34,341 nt of DNA from a virus: positions 1-34,341 of IMG/VR virus record IMGVR_UViG_3300047551_001337, one strand, 5' to 3'. Below, one piece after another: positions 1 to 8,765 of this stretch. The translations under genes and the position numbers were made by a program. The notes beneath the pieces were generated by a model. That model was not told the origin of the DNA and did not search any database. It saw only the letters and a program-made list of their open reading frames with translations. Within the stretch, counting starts at the first letter, position 1. The number at the start of each line of letters is the position of its first letter.

Positions 1-1359
1 CTGTATTTTTTCTTTTTCCGCTTGATACCATTTGTCCAGTTCAAGCGTTGACATACCCGCCGCACTCAATACCGCGTACCGTTGGTTATATTCCTGCTCT
101 AGGTTTCGGAGCGCAATTTGTGAAGACGAAAGAACACGGCGAAGGTTTTCTTCTTCTAACTGTCTGTTTAGGTTCTCTGCATCTTCGCGCAATTTTTGCC
201 GCTTAGCAAACGATTCCGCTGCCAGCCGGTCGATCTCTGCATAGTACTCCTTTTGCCTTTTTATTTCTTCATCTCTCTTTGTTTTGGCAGCATCGGATTC
301 CTGTTTGTCCATGGCCTGTAATGAAAGCATCAACCCGGCCCGCTGATTCTTCATTTCATCGATTCCGCTTTGCATGGTGGCAAGCGTTTCCTCCTGCTTT
401 TTCTTTGCGTCCGCCGGGTCAAACACAAGGCCCGCAATGCTACCGGCTACGTCTAGTTTCCAGTCCTTACCGATTAGCTTGCCAACCTTTGCGACACCGT
501 CTAAAATCAATTGTAAAGGAGCCGTTACAAATTTCAAAGCACCTTCCAAAATCCGCTTATTTCTTGCCTCCGCTTCAACTTGCCCTTTAAACACCTCCTT
601 TTGCTTGAGCATTTCCTGTTCACGCGCCGCAATAACAGCCTCCGTCTGCTTTATCTTCAGGTTAAGTATTTCCCTTTCAGACATTCCCGAAAGCTTCAAT
701 ACATTTTCCTGCTTGCTGATATTGGCTAACTTATTTTCTTCGGCATTTACGGTTTGCTTTGCAAGTTCCAAAGACTTCGCCGCCTCTGCATTATACCCAG
801 TAACGGCCCCTTTGATTTTATCCCAATAAGCAACGATCGCACCTAAGGCAATAACAAGTAAGCCGATACCCGTAGCACCTATGGCAGCTTTTAAGGCGTG
901 AAAGGCTTTAACCAGTTGCCCGCCTACAATAGCAGCCATCTGCTTTAGCCCGTCCTTAGCTTCCATAAGGGAATTAATGCCTTGCGTCATTGCCATAGCC
1001 CCTTGCACTTTTACCAGGGTCTTTTCTAGGTTTTCACTATCGACCCCGAAAGCGGCCATAGCCCCCGTCAAGGCGGAAAACGCACCTACGGCACCCTGCA
1101 CGCCCTGTGCTAAGGCGGCAAACTTCGCATCGGGGTTAAGCTTGTCAATTAGGGCCTGTTGATCGCCCATTGCGTCATTTAGTTCCGCTACTTTCCGGGC
1201 TGCTGCTATCGCTTGTGTTGATAGTTCACCGTATGTATCCGCCGCCGCTTTTAGTTCCTGCTTAGCTGCTTTAATTTCGCTTTTCCAGCTCTTAACAGAT
1301 TGGGTGGCCTGTCCGGTGTCAAATTGTATTTTACCGCCTAAAATGATTTCTTCTGCCAT
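1..1359 (-). CDS. Tail tape measure protein, N-terminal part (cut by window edge)
   Basis: The frame is open from the ATG at 1359 to base 1, 453 codons, with the C-terminus outside the window. A tape measure protein sets tail length and chaperones DNA ejection. Seen: an Ala/Lys/Gln-rich helical N-terminus, a hydrophobic stretch around residues 165-195 (an Ile/Gly/Leu/Val-rich run that would suit membrane insertion), then long charged coiled-coil sequence rich in Glu, Lys, Arg and Gln. It follows two tail proteins on the same strand, which fits. The start codon lies directly behind the U-tract of a perfect hairpin. The family is inferred from composition and context, not from a catalytic motif. 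Confidence 0.8.
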   Translation of the reverse strand, partial: MAEEIILGGKIQFDTGQATQSVKSWKSEIKAAKQELKAAADTYGELSTQAIAAARKVAELNDAMGDQQALIDKLNPDAKFAALAQGVQGAVGAFSALTGAMAAFGVDSENLEKTLVKVQGAMAMTQGINSLMEAKDGLKQMAAIVGGQLVKAFHALKAAIGATGIGLLVIALGAIVAYWDKIKGAVTGYNAEAAKSLELAKQTVNAEENKLANISKQENVLKLSGMSEREILNLKIKQTEAVIAAREQEMLKQKEVFKGQVEAEARNKRILEGALKFVTAPLQLILDGVAKVGKLIGKDWKLDVAGSIAGLVFDPADAKKKQEETLATMQSGIDEMKNQRAGLMLSLQAMDKQESDAAKTKRDEEIKRQKEYYAEIDRLAAESFAKRQKLREDAENLNRQLEEENLRRVLSSSQIALRNLEQEYNQRYAVLSAAGMSTLELDKWYQAEKEKIQ

Positions 1360-1363
1360 AAAA

Positions 1364-1388
1364 AAAGCGAAGGGGTTGCCTTCGCTTT
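1364..1388 (-). terminator. Hairpin terminator/attenuator before tape measure gene
   Basis: On the minus strand a perfect 10-bp stem (AAAGCGAAGG / CCTTCGCTTT) with a 5-nt loop is followed by a run of seven T that ends just before the ATG at 1359. It has the form of a Rho-independent terminator between the 691-aa tail gene and the tape measure gene. It may lower tape measure expression relative to upstream genes. Confidence 0.75.
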
Positions 1389-1415
1389 ATAGTGTACGGA
1401 TTGGGATAGTTGGCT

Positions 1416-3491
1416 TTAATATAGAGTATTTATGACCTTGAGAAGTTCAATTTTGCAAATATCCGGCTCCGTAGCATTGTAGTCCTCGATCTTTTTCAGC
1501 CGATAGGCCACACCGTCCACATACACATACTTGCTAAAATCTAATTCTGAAATATCCCTTTGCGTTAACCGAACATGGCAAGTAAGTAGCTTACTGTCTT
1601 TATCGGTTATCTCTGCCATGTACGGGCTCCAATAGACATTGAATTGATTTACATTCAATACCCCGGCTTGCAGGTTAAAAAACAATTCACGGGGTACGCC
1701 GAAATTCAAATCATTTGTTGGAATATCCGGATCGTCTAAGTGTCCGGCATACATATAATAGCCGGGGTTTGCAAGGGTTGCGTTATTGTTAAGTACCTGC
1801 CAGTTGTTTATCTCATCTATGTACTTCGTTTGCAAAATTCTAATCTTGCTGTCGATCTGTTCCTCTGTTGTTCCGTTGCGCTTAAAAATAGTGCTATAAA
1901 CTTTCTCTTGGTTTGCGTAACCAACTAAAGGCGTGCCACAAAAGATTAATTTAACTTCCTGCTTTGCCTTTGAAAATTGAAACTCACTATCGAAGATATA
2001 GCCGCCGTATGACTGATTATACCGCTTGCGATATTCTTCGCTGTAAAAATCATTATCCGTGTCATAGTTGAACTCATAATAGCGGGCGTTTAGTTCACTC
2101 ATGGGCGTGTAAACCATCGGCCTACTTCGGTCTACTTTATACGTCCAATCAACGGCGTTACTGCTATCCGTCGAATAAAAATCTACATATGGCGCAATAT
2201 GGAATAGTTTGTCGTTAAATCGATCTTCAACCATGTAAAGATTAAACAGCTTTAAAATGGAAGAAAGAAAATCCAATTGCAAATACCCCGAAGGCACAAT
2301 ATCCCTAATTACAATATCGTCCCCGTAATTGATCGGTACTAATTGGTTATTGTCGGACGTTGCCGTAAGGTTCATTTGCAATATCTTGACAAAATTAGTT
2401 GCCCCCGGCGGCATTTGAAAACCTACCTCAATCGCTATTGTGTCATTTTGGATAATTTCAAAAGGCAAACTTTCGAAAGTCAATAACGGTATATTTCCGG
2501 TTAAATCGGTAGTAAAAAGAATCTGTTGCTTTTCTACCCCGTTATGCATAAGGGAAACGTAAATACCAGCAACACTATCCCATTCAATACCTAACCTAAC
2601 TTGCACGCGAATATCCTGCACCCTTGTGCTTATGTATTCATATTCCCCCGTTGCAATAACGGGCGTAAACAAACCAAATCGACCCGTACCCCGGATATAT
2701 TCCGGGCCGGGCGTAAGTATGTCCAAAAAATTAACGGTAGGCAAAACAAGGGCGTTCGTGTCGATCAACACTTCCGTATTAATACCTACTACCTTTTTAT
2801 TGTTCGGAATAATTAACCTTTTAAACCTTTGCGTTTCGAAAAGATCGCAATTAAAAGAGTAGCCAGCATCGCGGAAAATTCGCCGGATATAGTCATAAAC
2901 ATAAAGGGCCGGTTTAAATGTCGGTTTAAATTGCCAGTCATGTTTATTAACTGAACCGGTGCCGTAATCAATTAAAGGATATAACACGCCCGTACCCGGT
3001 GCCGTCTGCCAGTTCGTCCAAGATTGGTCAACACTTGCCCACGTCCACGGTTTCAGATAGTCATCCGTTTCCCAACTCCAATCCAACTCATTTAGCTTCT
3101 TTGCGCCTACTATATTAACAAAGCCGGACAACTCACCAAACAAAGCTACCTCATATTCATAGCGTCCGTTATCTTCAATAACGCGAAGCAACCGAAGCAC
3201 ACCCTTAAGCACTTGCATACCATCGGCAAACACAATACAGTCCGCACCTTTTGCCGCGTTGTAATTGGCTCCAAAATTTGAAACTAAATCGCTATAATTA
3301 TTAGCCGATGAGGGCATGAACGCCGTGCCAAACGCTTTATTATTGCGGGCTGTGCCGGGTAAAATAAGGGTCTTGCTGAAAGACGTTGACCGCTCCCCCG
3401 GCTCTCGAATATCGTCGACGGCATAAGTGATCAACGTGCTAAAACCCTTATCAACGTCAAGAGGTTGCCCCTCCATGTATAGTTCAATCAT
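1416..3491 (-). CDS. Large tail/baseplate-type protein, 691 aa
   Basis: Large beta-rich protein just upstream of the tape measure gene. The start ATG overlaps the stop of the 394-aa gene as ATGA. It has no signal peptide or membrane segment. Its N-terminus (GERSTSFSKTLILPGT, residues 32-47) and its many aromatic residues resemble a large tail protein family common in Bacteroidetes siphophages, but that is recognition by resemblance only. Position suggests a tail or baseplate role. No enzymatic motif was seen. Confidence 0.65.
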   Translation of the reverse strand: MIELYMEGQPLDVDKGFSTLITYAVDDIREPGERSTSFSKTLILPGTARNNKAFGTAFMPSSANNYSDLVSNFGANYNAAKGADCIVFADGMQVLKGVLRLLRVIEDNGRYEYEVALFGELSGFVNIVGAKKLNELDWSWETDDYLKPWTWASVDQSWTNWQTAPGTGVLYPLIDYGTGSVNKHDWQFKPTFKPALYVYDYIRRIFRDAGYSFNCDLFETQRFKRLIIPNNKKVVGINTEVLIDTNALVLPTVNFLDILTPGPEYIRGTGRFGLFTPVIATGEYEYISTRVQDIRVQVRLGIEWDSVAGIYVSLMHNGVEKQQILFTTDLTGNIPLLTFESLPFEIIQNDTIAIEVGFQMPPGATNFVKILQMNLTATSDNNQLVPINYGDDIVIRDIVPSGYLQLDFLSSILKLFNLYMVEDRFNDKLFHIAPYVDFYSTDSSNAVDWTYKVDRSRPMVYTPMSELNARYYEFNYDTDNDFYSEEYRKRYNQSYGGYIFDSEFQFSKAKQEVKLIFCGTPLVGYANQEKVYSTIFKRNGTTEEQIDSKIRILQTKYIDEINNWQVLNNNATLANPGYYMYAGHLDDPDIPTNDLNFGVPRELFFNLQAGVLNVNQFNVYWSPYMAEITDKDSKLLTCHVRLTQRDISELDFSKYVYVDGVAYRLKKIEDYNATEPDICKIELLKVINTLY

Positions 3492-4672
3492 TTGTATTGT
3501 GCATTTAGGGTCATGCCAAATTCAAGGTCAAGGGACAGCGAAGTAAAGCGGTCGTTTACATATTTGCGCTCCTCATAGTTGGTATTCGTAATCGTCACGG
3601 GGTACATGTAACCATCTTTTTCCAAATACACTTCCGGGCTAACTACCAGTTGCCGTAACCATGTGTACTCCGCATCCGTCAATAGGTCGGTAGTTACTCG
3701 CAATTTTTCCCGGTAGTTTGTGGCATAGGTAGGCTGCGGGTTATTTACTACATTGTTTTCAGAGAATACTAAAGACGTTACCCCCATTTTAGTAACGACT
3801 TCGTAGTTCTTTTGGCTGTATGTTTTGCGGGTAATATCTTCCGTCTTTCGCGAAAGTTTTCTGAAAGGAACCGTTTCATAGCCACCGTATTGATTGAAAA
3901 AATGGATTAGGTAGGGCGTATGTATTTTTTCGCATACCAATTCAAAAAAATATACTTTATTGTTTACTCCTACAAATTGCAAAGAATACCCCCAATGGGT
4001 TGCAGGGTTAATATCATTGCCATCCCAATAAGCGTTAATGACCGAAGGGGCACAATTAAAAACAACCATTTCAGGCGTTCCTAATCCTAAAATAATACTT
4101 TCGTCCGTAATTACGGACATATCTTTTTTATAGACTTTTAATTTTACTGTGGTATCAAATAAATCAAAGTTGAAAAACGGGATAAAAAAGCGCGGGTCTT
4201 CAAACCTAACCTTAGATAAAGTAGGCCGATCGGATGCGACATTATTTTGATATGCGTTAATTACGGGTGTGCCGTTTACAGGCTGACCCGTGTAGGTATT
4301 GTAATAAATAGCCGTTTGATCGGTTATATTGGGGTAAACAGTATATCCGTACTCTTCGCCCGCTTTTACTGTCACAGATAACAAAAACGCCCCATCGCTA
4401 ATGTTCATCGCCTGAAAGTCATTCAGCGGCGAAAGCTGGCAGCTAATGTAGTTTCGAATGACCGGGCTAATATCGAATATCCCTAGCTTATCCGTAGGCC
4501 GTGGAACTGTTTTCAGCCGTTGCACTAAATTCCCGTCGATATAAATATCAAGCACGTATTTAAAATTCGGATACGTTAAAGGCGTGTCTGCCTTGCTGCT
4601 GTCTATTACCCAAATGATCGGGTTATGTATAGATGAATTAGCTTCAGTTAATGCCGTTAGAACAAAGCTCAT
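3488..4672 (-). CDS. Tail structural protein, 394 aa
   Basis: Soluble beta-rich protein translationally coupled by ATGA overlaps to the gp10-like gene upstream and the 691-aa gene downstream. The N-terminus (SSIHNPIIWVIDSS, residues 13-26) followed by a domain with IYIDGNLVQRLK resembles a minor tail protein that accompanies the 691-aa protein in Bacteroidetes phages. The C-terminal third (TYATNYREKLRVTTDLLTDA) looks like a conserved assembly domain. The function is inferred from position between HK97 gp10-like and tape measure genes. Confidence 0.6.
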   Translation of the reverse strand: MSFVLTALTEANSSIHNPIIWVIDSSKADTPLTYPNFKYVLDIYIDGNLVQRLKTVPRPTDKLGIFDISPVIRNYISCQLSPLNDFQAMNISDGAFLLSVTVKAGEEYGYTVYPNITDQTAIYYNTYTGQPVNGTPVINAYQNNVASDRPTLSKVRFEDPRFFIPFFNFDLFDTTVKLKVYKKDMSVITDESIILGLGTPEMVVFNCAPSVINAYWDGNDINPATHWGYSLQFVGVNNKVYFFELVCEKIHTPYLIHFFNQYGGYETVPFRKLSRKTEDITRKTYSQKNYEVVTKMGVTSLVFSENNVVNNPQPTYATNYREKLRVTTDLLTDAEYTWLRQLVVSPEVYLEKDGYMYPVTITNTNYEERKYVNDRFTSLSLDLEFGMTLNAQYK

Positions 4673-5316
4673 TTTGTTACAATTTCAATAATGTTAGTTT
4701 TTAATGCCTTTCCCAATTCCTGCCGTATTCGTTTGCGCATTTCGTCGGCCGTATTTGTCCAAAAGTAGGAGGGCGAAGTACCTACCTGCTTTATCTTATT
4801 TGCCATAGCGTAGGCCGCCGAAGTTGTAGCGTCCCGCATGGATGCCCGCCGCTGATCTCTCAGCGAAGCCTGTCGGGAACTGTTTTCACGCGCCCTACCT
4901 TTCAGCCCCTCTCTTAGCATCCAATCCCGGATGGCCAGCATCATTTTTTGTCCGGCTGGAGTGCGTTTGAATTGATACGGTGAGTTCGGTGCCTTGTTCG
5001 CTTCTTTCCATCCCTTTACACCTTTGTCAACGAATTGATAGTAGCTATTTAATTTGATCTCTACAAGGTAAGTTTTCCCGAATACTTGCACCTTTGAGGC
5101 GACGATCGAATCCGAAAGATTGCCCGTCGATACCCGTTGGGATGCGTCTAAGTTTGTCCGGGCTAGTTCTATCCACTCGAAAGCCAAACGCGCTAAAGCA
5201 TCCTCGACGGAAGAAAGGCTTAGCACTTCGCTCATCCCGGCGCGTTCATTCCCTACTAGATCGAGAAAACCACTAGTAACGGCCTCTGTTGCCCCCTGTG
5301 ATATGCTTCTTCGCAT
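4669..5316 (-). CDS. HK97 gp10-like / minor tail morphogenesis protein
   Basis: 215 aa. The N-terminal half carries a typical gp10-like pattern: a helix (VEDALARLAFEWIELARTNL), then STGNLSDSIVASKVQVFG and YYQFVDKGVKGW, reminiscent of proteins at the head-tail joint or early tail assembly. The C-terminus is highly basic and helical, ending KALKTNIIEIVTK. The start at 5316 overlaps the 263-aa gene by 44 nt; internal ATGs would remove conserved-looking sequence. The residue pattern and position before the tail genes support the call. Confidence 0.6.
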   Translation of the reverse strand: MRRSISQGATEAVTSGFLDLVGNERAGMSEVLSLSSVEDALARLAFEWIELARTNLDASQRVSTGNLSDSIVASKVQVFGKTYLVEIKLNSYYQFVDKGVKGWKEANKAPNSPYQFKRTPAGQKMMLAIRDWMLREGLKGRARENSSRQASLRDQRRASMRDATTSAAYAMANKIKQVGTSPSYFWTNTADEMRKRIRQELGKALKTNIIEIVTK

Positions 5317-6064
5317 CTGCTGCTAACTTTTCGTTTTTCGCTTTGATAAAATCTAAATAGCTAAAAGCTTGAGCCGTTGACATATTCCACACCTCTTCCG
5401 GGTCGATACCTCTTTCCTCCGCAATTAGCTTCGCATTGTACTGCCATCCATACCTATCATGGAAAGGGTCGATATTTTCCAGCATCTCCCTTGCTTCTTC
5501 TTCGGTTTCAGGCAAGTAAAGCAGCCCTTTCCACCGTGCATGAAAGCGGGCAATCGATACCATGAACGATACCACATACACATAAAGTTTGAGAAACGGC
5601 GCATCCAGCAGCATATTAGCCCGCCTTTCATGTTCACGGCCCCAATCTTCACCGGATGGATTAGGGCGCAATCTAAACCAATCAAACGGCTGTAAAATCG
5701 AAGCCCCCAATAAGTGCAAACGTTCAATAGGAACGGCCCCTATTTCGTCTGATTTTAAAAAGGTCATAGCTTCGCAATACTGTCCGAAGCGCATCCGGCC
5801 AATGTCGAAAATGGGAATAAATCGACGGCCATTGATCTTTAAACTTGCCCGCGGTTCCACTTTTGGGATCGACAGCATAAAGGGGTACACTTTCGCTGCC
5901 AGCTTACTAAATTTTTTAGTTGGCATGTTATCGACCTGCGAAAGGGTCTTATTGTGCAAAAGGGCCACTAAGGACACGAGCTTATCAACTTCGTCCTCAG
6001 GCCCCTGCAAAATAGCAGAAATGTGCTGATATTGCCTTACTGTTAATGTCCGCCAATTGAGCAT
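5273..6064 (-). CDS. Putative tail assembly chaperone-like protein, 263 aa
   Basis: The N-terminus WRTLTVRQYQHISAIL and the C-terminus (DPEEVWNMSTAQAFSYLDFI) resemble phage tail assembly chaperone-type proteins, in which a C-terminal helix pair follows 'eevw-M-eaf'. The middle holds a hydrophobic helix (LYVYVVSFMVSIARF, about residues 160-174). It lies between terminase and the gp10-like gene, not directly upstream of tape measure where chaperones usually sit, so the assignment is tentative. It could simply be a conserved Bacteroidetes phage protein of unknown role. Confidence 0.4.
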   Translation of the reverse strand: MLNWRTLTVRQYQHISAILQGPEDEVDKLVSLVALLHNKTLSQVDNMPTKKFSKLAAKVYPFMLSIPKVEPRASLKINGRRFIPIFDIGRMRFGQYCEAMTFLKSDEIGAVPIERLHLLGASILQPFDWFRLRPNPSGEDWGREHERRANMLLDAPFLKLYVYVVSFMVSIARFHARWKGLLYLPETEEEAREMLENIDPFHDRYGWQYNAKLIAEERGIDPEEVWNMSTAQAFSYLDFIKAKNEKLAADAKKHITGGNRGRY

Positions 6065-6096
6065 AAATTATAGTGTGCTCTTTGGCGGGTTTGGCT

Positions 6097-6324
6097 TTAT
6101 TGCACCCCAATCCCAAAGGCGCGGCTTTCGTCCGTAGCCGCTATAAGGGTTTCAATCGTTGCCGGGAGTTCCGAGATATTGGAAAACTCATTCACGTGAA
6201 AAAAGTATGTGTGCCATGAATTAGAGCTGTAAAAGGTAAGGCACAGCCCATCGACTGACATTAGCCACCACTCGCCGCCCCTAGGCAATAGCTTAGCTAC
6301 ATCCGATAAGCTCAAGTCATTCAC
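6097..6324 (-). CDS. Small hypothetical protein, 75 aa, GTG start
   Basis: Begins with GTG at 6324, whose G is also the last base of the terminase TAG stop (1-nt overlap), indicating translational coupling. No ATG is available in frame near the start. The protein is soluble, with an aromatic centre (EWWLMSVDGLCLTFY) and no recognised domain. Its position between large terminase and tail genes is the only clue to function. Confidence 0.6.
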   Translation of the reverse strand: MNDLSLSDVAKLLPRGGEWWLMSVDGLCLTFYSSNSWHTYFFHVNEFSNISELPATIETLIAATDESRAFGIGVQ

Positions 6325-7496
6325 TAGATATAACTGTAAGTGCCGCTATATTTTCCCACTTTCCGGTAAAGATCGTAAGCCATTGCTAAAGCGCACACGC
6401 AGTCATCATGCAGCCCCGGCGGAGCGGTGTACCTTACCCCTGTCCGCGTGTACTCATATTCAAAATTCTCCAGTTCGGTTACAATTGGCCCCGCCGGAAA
6501 TGTCACCTCCCTTTTTTGGATAGCCACAGCCAGCCCCTCCATTATTTGCTGCTTGCTTTGAGCCGTGAACTTAAACAGTTCCACCGGGCGAAGGCGGGCA
6601 ATATCTTCCCCGATCGGGTCACCTACACCAGTCGAATCTATCGCAATAGAAACAGCGGGCAAATCCAATATCTTACGGGTGGTGCTTCGCCAATCCATCT
6701 GAAACCGATCAAAATGGCAAACGGAGCCGTTTTTATCAAGGCCGATAATTACAGTAAAGTCAAAGGACTTCGCTAAGTCCACCCCAAAACAAACGGCGGG
6801 TAAATTGGAAAGCGGGTATGTGCATTGTTGGATATACGCATGCCCGAACGGGTTGGCAACGTTGTCGTTAAATTCTGCTAGATATTCCTGACTAAACGCC
6901 AATTCTGGAAGATCATGCCGCGCATCTTCAATCTCTTCCGGGTCAATGTACGGGTTAGTGCTTGTGGGCATCTGCCATGCCGCCCATCGTGCATCGTCGT
7001 TCGCCTTGTTGAAAAAGCGGAAAAAATCATTCTTCCCCTTTGGCGTTGACATAAACCAGCCGTCCCCCTTTAAATCGGTTAGGGTCGGACGGATAGCCTC
7101 ATTCCAACGTTTTAATAGGTCTTTGGTAAATGCAGCCTCATCGACAATAACCCGTTTGTATTTCCGCGAACGGCCGGCCAATTCATTCTCCAGCGTCCAA
7201 AACTCTATCCGCCCCCCGGTAATTAGTTCTATAAACTGATGCTCATTCTTTCGGGCAATTAACGGACTTAATGCCGTTACGCATTCGGTATAGGTGCCGT
7301 CTAATAGCTTGTAGGTAGGCGTAAAATATCCCGCCGGATAACCACCTAGGGCCATCTCTGCCAGCAGATTAACGGCTAGGGCTGACTTGCCAAATCGGCG
7401 ACCACAGCACAAAACATTAAAGCGGCGTGCCTCATTTAGCACCCGCTCCTGTCCCGCATGGGGTCTGTTAAGTGTTATGTTAATTTCCCTGCTCAC
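6324..7496 (-). CDS. terL: Terminase large subunit
   Basis: 390 aa. ATPase/nuclease motor that packages DNA into the prohead. Walker A CGRRFGKS at residues 31-38; Walker B VIVDE at 116-120, followed by the coupling motif around MSTPKG (149-154). RNase H-like nuclease residues: D240 in FGVDLAKS, D287 in IAIDSTG, and D364/D365 in LHDDCVCA. The start is GTG at 7496. The preceding coiled-coil gene overlaps it by 17 nt and the small terminase lies just upstream. Length is slightly short for the family but all motifs are present. Confidence 0.95.
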   Translation of the reverse strand: MSREINITLNRPHAGQERVLNEARRFNVLCCGRRFGKSALAVNLLAEMALGGYPAGYFTPTYKLLDGTYTECVTALSPLIARKNEHQFIELITGGRIEFWTLENELAGRSRKYKRVIVDEAAFTKDLLKRWNEAIRPTLTDLKGDGWFMSTPKGKNDFFRFFNKANDDARWAAWQMPTSTNPYIDPEEIEDARHDLPELAFSQEYLAEFNDNVANPFGHAYIQQCTYPLSNLPAVCFGVDLAKSFDFTVIIGLDKNGSVCHFDRFQMDWRSTTRKILDLPAVSIAIDSTGVGDPIGEDIARLRPVELFKFTAQSKQQIMEGLAVAIQKREVTFPAGPIVTELENFEYEYTRTGVRYTAPPGLHDDCVCALAMAYDLYRKVGKYSGTYSYI

Positions 7497-7677
7497 CTGA
7501 AACTTGATCTACCCACTCTTGCAGTTCGGCTACTTTTTTTGTAGAATAATTAATTCTTTCTTCAATATCTGCAAGCTCTTCCTTTGCTTTTAACAGATTC
7601 TTTATCATTTGTTTATGAAATTGTATCTGCTCTTTTATAGTGTTAATTGCCTCAATTGGAACTTTTGTTTTTTTCAT
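7480..7677 (-). CDS. Small coiled-coil protein between terminase subunits
   Basis: 65 aa from the ATG at 7677, chosen because it carries the AAAACACATG leader seen on many genes of this phage; an upstream in-frame ATG at 7698 would add seven residues and overlap the small terminase gene. The whole protein is heptad-like and charged (KEQIQFHKQMIKNLLKAKEE), consistent with a dimeric coiled coil. It sits between small and large terminase and overlaps terL by 17 nt, so a packaging accessory role is possible but unproven. Confidence 0.6.
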   Translation of the reverse strand: MKKTKVPIEAINTIKEQIQFHKQMIKNLLKAKEELADIEERINYSTKKVAELQEWVDQVSGEQGN

Positions 7678-7687
7678 GTGTTTTGTT

Positions 7688-8119
7688 TTATTCGTCATTA
7701 GGCTTCGGTTTGTCTGAATAGCTTACCACAACCTTAACCTCTTTGCTTCCAGTTTCTTCAGTCTGCTCTTTCAGGTTGTTAAGGCGTTGCGTAATGGACG
7801 GGTTGTAAATGCCAGCCATGCCGCCTTCGATCTGATCGGCTTGCCTTTCTTCGATTATACGCGAACAGATACTACGATACTCTTCGTAGGCGTTGTCCGG
7901 ATTAGTAAAGTAATGGTGAACAGTAACTTTAAATTTTTCGGCGCAAAAGCTTAAAAACCGTTGGTGAGTTAGGGGTCTTTCTTTCAGCCGATACACTTCC
8001 TGTCCATCTTTCCCTACAAAATCATGCACTTTGATCGGGTTATCTTTTACCCATTTTTTGTATGCCTCCCAATACTCCCAAAGCTTTTCGGGTGATTCAA
8101 TGTATTTTCTCTTTCCCAT
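7688..8119 (-). CDS. Terminase small subunit-like protein (gp3 packaging family)
   Basis: 143 aa. The N-terminal region (SPEKLWEYWEAYKKWV, then PLTHQRFLSFCAEKFKV) matches the helix-turn-helix organisation of gp3-like DNA-packaging proteins that recognise viral DNA. The C-terminus has a short coiled coil (NPSITQRLNNLKEQ) and an acidic tail. The order small terminase, coiled-coil protein, large terminase supports the call. Confidence 0.75.
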   Translation of the reverse strand: MGKRKYIESPEKLWEYWEAYKKWVKDNPIKVHDFVGKDGQEVYRLKERPLTHQRFLSFCAEKFKVTVHHYFTNPDNAYEEYRSICSRIIEERQADQIEGGMAGIYNPSITQRLNNLKEQTEETGSKEVKVVVSYSDKPKPNDE

Positions 8120-8122
8120 AGG

Positions 8123-8212
8123 TTACGTTTCTTCATCCGGGTTTAATGCGCTTCGCAAAATTAGTGCGGCTGCAAATAGTGCCGAAATACTACATATAAT
8201 TAGTTCTGCCAT
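8123..8212 (-). CDS. 29-aa membrane miniprotein
   Basis: Short ORF whose ATG at 8212 overlaps the stop of the preceding 110-aa gene (out-of-frame overlap of 13 nt) and which ends 3 nt before the small terminase start. The sequence begins MAELIICSISALFAAA and is one hydrophobic helix followed by a short polar tail (NPDEET). It exactly fills what would otherwise be a gap in a tightly packed operon, which is the main reason to accept it. Function unknown. Confidence 0.5.
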   Translation of the reverse strand: MAELIICSISALFAAALILRSALNPDEET

Positions 8213-8532
8213 TGTTTCGGTTTCCGTCCGCGCTTAGGTTTGTTTTCAGGCTCTGTTAACGGTTCTTCGGTTGGCTCAATAGCGTCTAAACAGTCCGGGA
8301 ACGGTAGTTCTTTCAAATTGTCAATGTGGTTAAAAAGTGGCAAAAGCAGGTCGTCGATAAAACAGACCGGGCAAAATAAATCTACTGCAATTCGCCTATC
8401 TATTTCGTCGCGGTAGATGCTTTCGAGTTGCCGCCGATCTTCAATAGATATGTGTGGGATAGTCTGAATTGCGCGGTATTCTTCGACTTTTTGTCGAAAC
8501 CGTTCGCAAAATGCAAGGTTTTCGGGTTTCAT
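8200..8532 (-). CDS. Hypothetical protein, 110 aa, with basic GRKPK tail
   Basis: The start is the ATG at 8532 that forms ATGA with the preceding membrane-protein stop; a longer in-frame reading would need a non-ATG start inside that gene. Features: a helical N-terminus, a Cys pair (CPVC, about residues 54-57), an acidic Pro/Glu stretch, then KPKRGRKPK, an AT-hook-like basic tail that could touch nucleic acid. No family was recognised. Confidence 0.6.
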   Translation of the reverse strand: MKPENLAFCERFRQKVEEYRAIQTIPHISIEDRRQLESIYRDEIDRRIAVDLFCPVCFIDDLLLPLFNHIDNLKELPFPDCLDAIEPTEEPLTEPENKPKRGRKPKQWQN

Positions 8533-8765
8533 TTTAGTAGTTTTTCGTTTAACATGATGCCGGTTATCATACCCCCTGCCATGATATACGGTATGTAAAT
8601 AAGGGGCAAACCGGATAAAATGGTTAGTGGTATGGTTAACCAGCCGGAAAGACACGGGACGCATCCAAACGGCTTTTTAGGCAGGTTTAGCCTATAATGC
8701 CATTGCAGGACATTTACAAGGGCAAAAGATAGGCAGGCGGATAATATCAGTATGGCTAGTGTCAT
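8529..8765 (-). CDS. Small membrane protein, 78 aa
   Basis: Two or three hydrophobic segments (residues 3-20, 45-60, 60-72) separated by a conserved-looking GCVPCLSGW motif (Cys-x-x-Cys). It is coupled by ATGA overlaps to the sigma-like gene upstream and the 110-aa gene downstream. Membrane proteins with a K-P-F-x-C-x-x-C motif are common orphans in Bacteroidetes phages; their role is unknown. Confidence 0.65.
   Translation of the reverse strand: MTLAILILSACLSFALVNVLQWHYRLNLPKKPFGCVPCLSGWLTIPLTILSGLPLIYIPYIMAGGMITGIMLNEKLLK

Noticed and set aside
374-829. 151-codon plus-strand ORF
   Set aside because: Opposite the open tape measure frame; Ser/Cys-rich shadow composition.
5425-5727. 100-codon minus-strand ORF inside the 263-aa gene
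   Set aside because: Alternative frame within a gene with better composition and operon overlaps.
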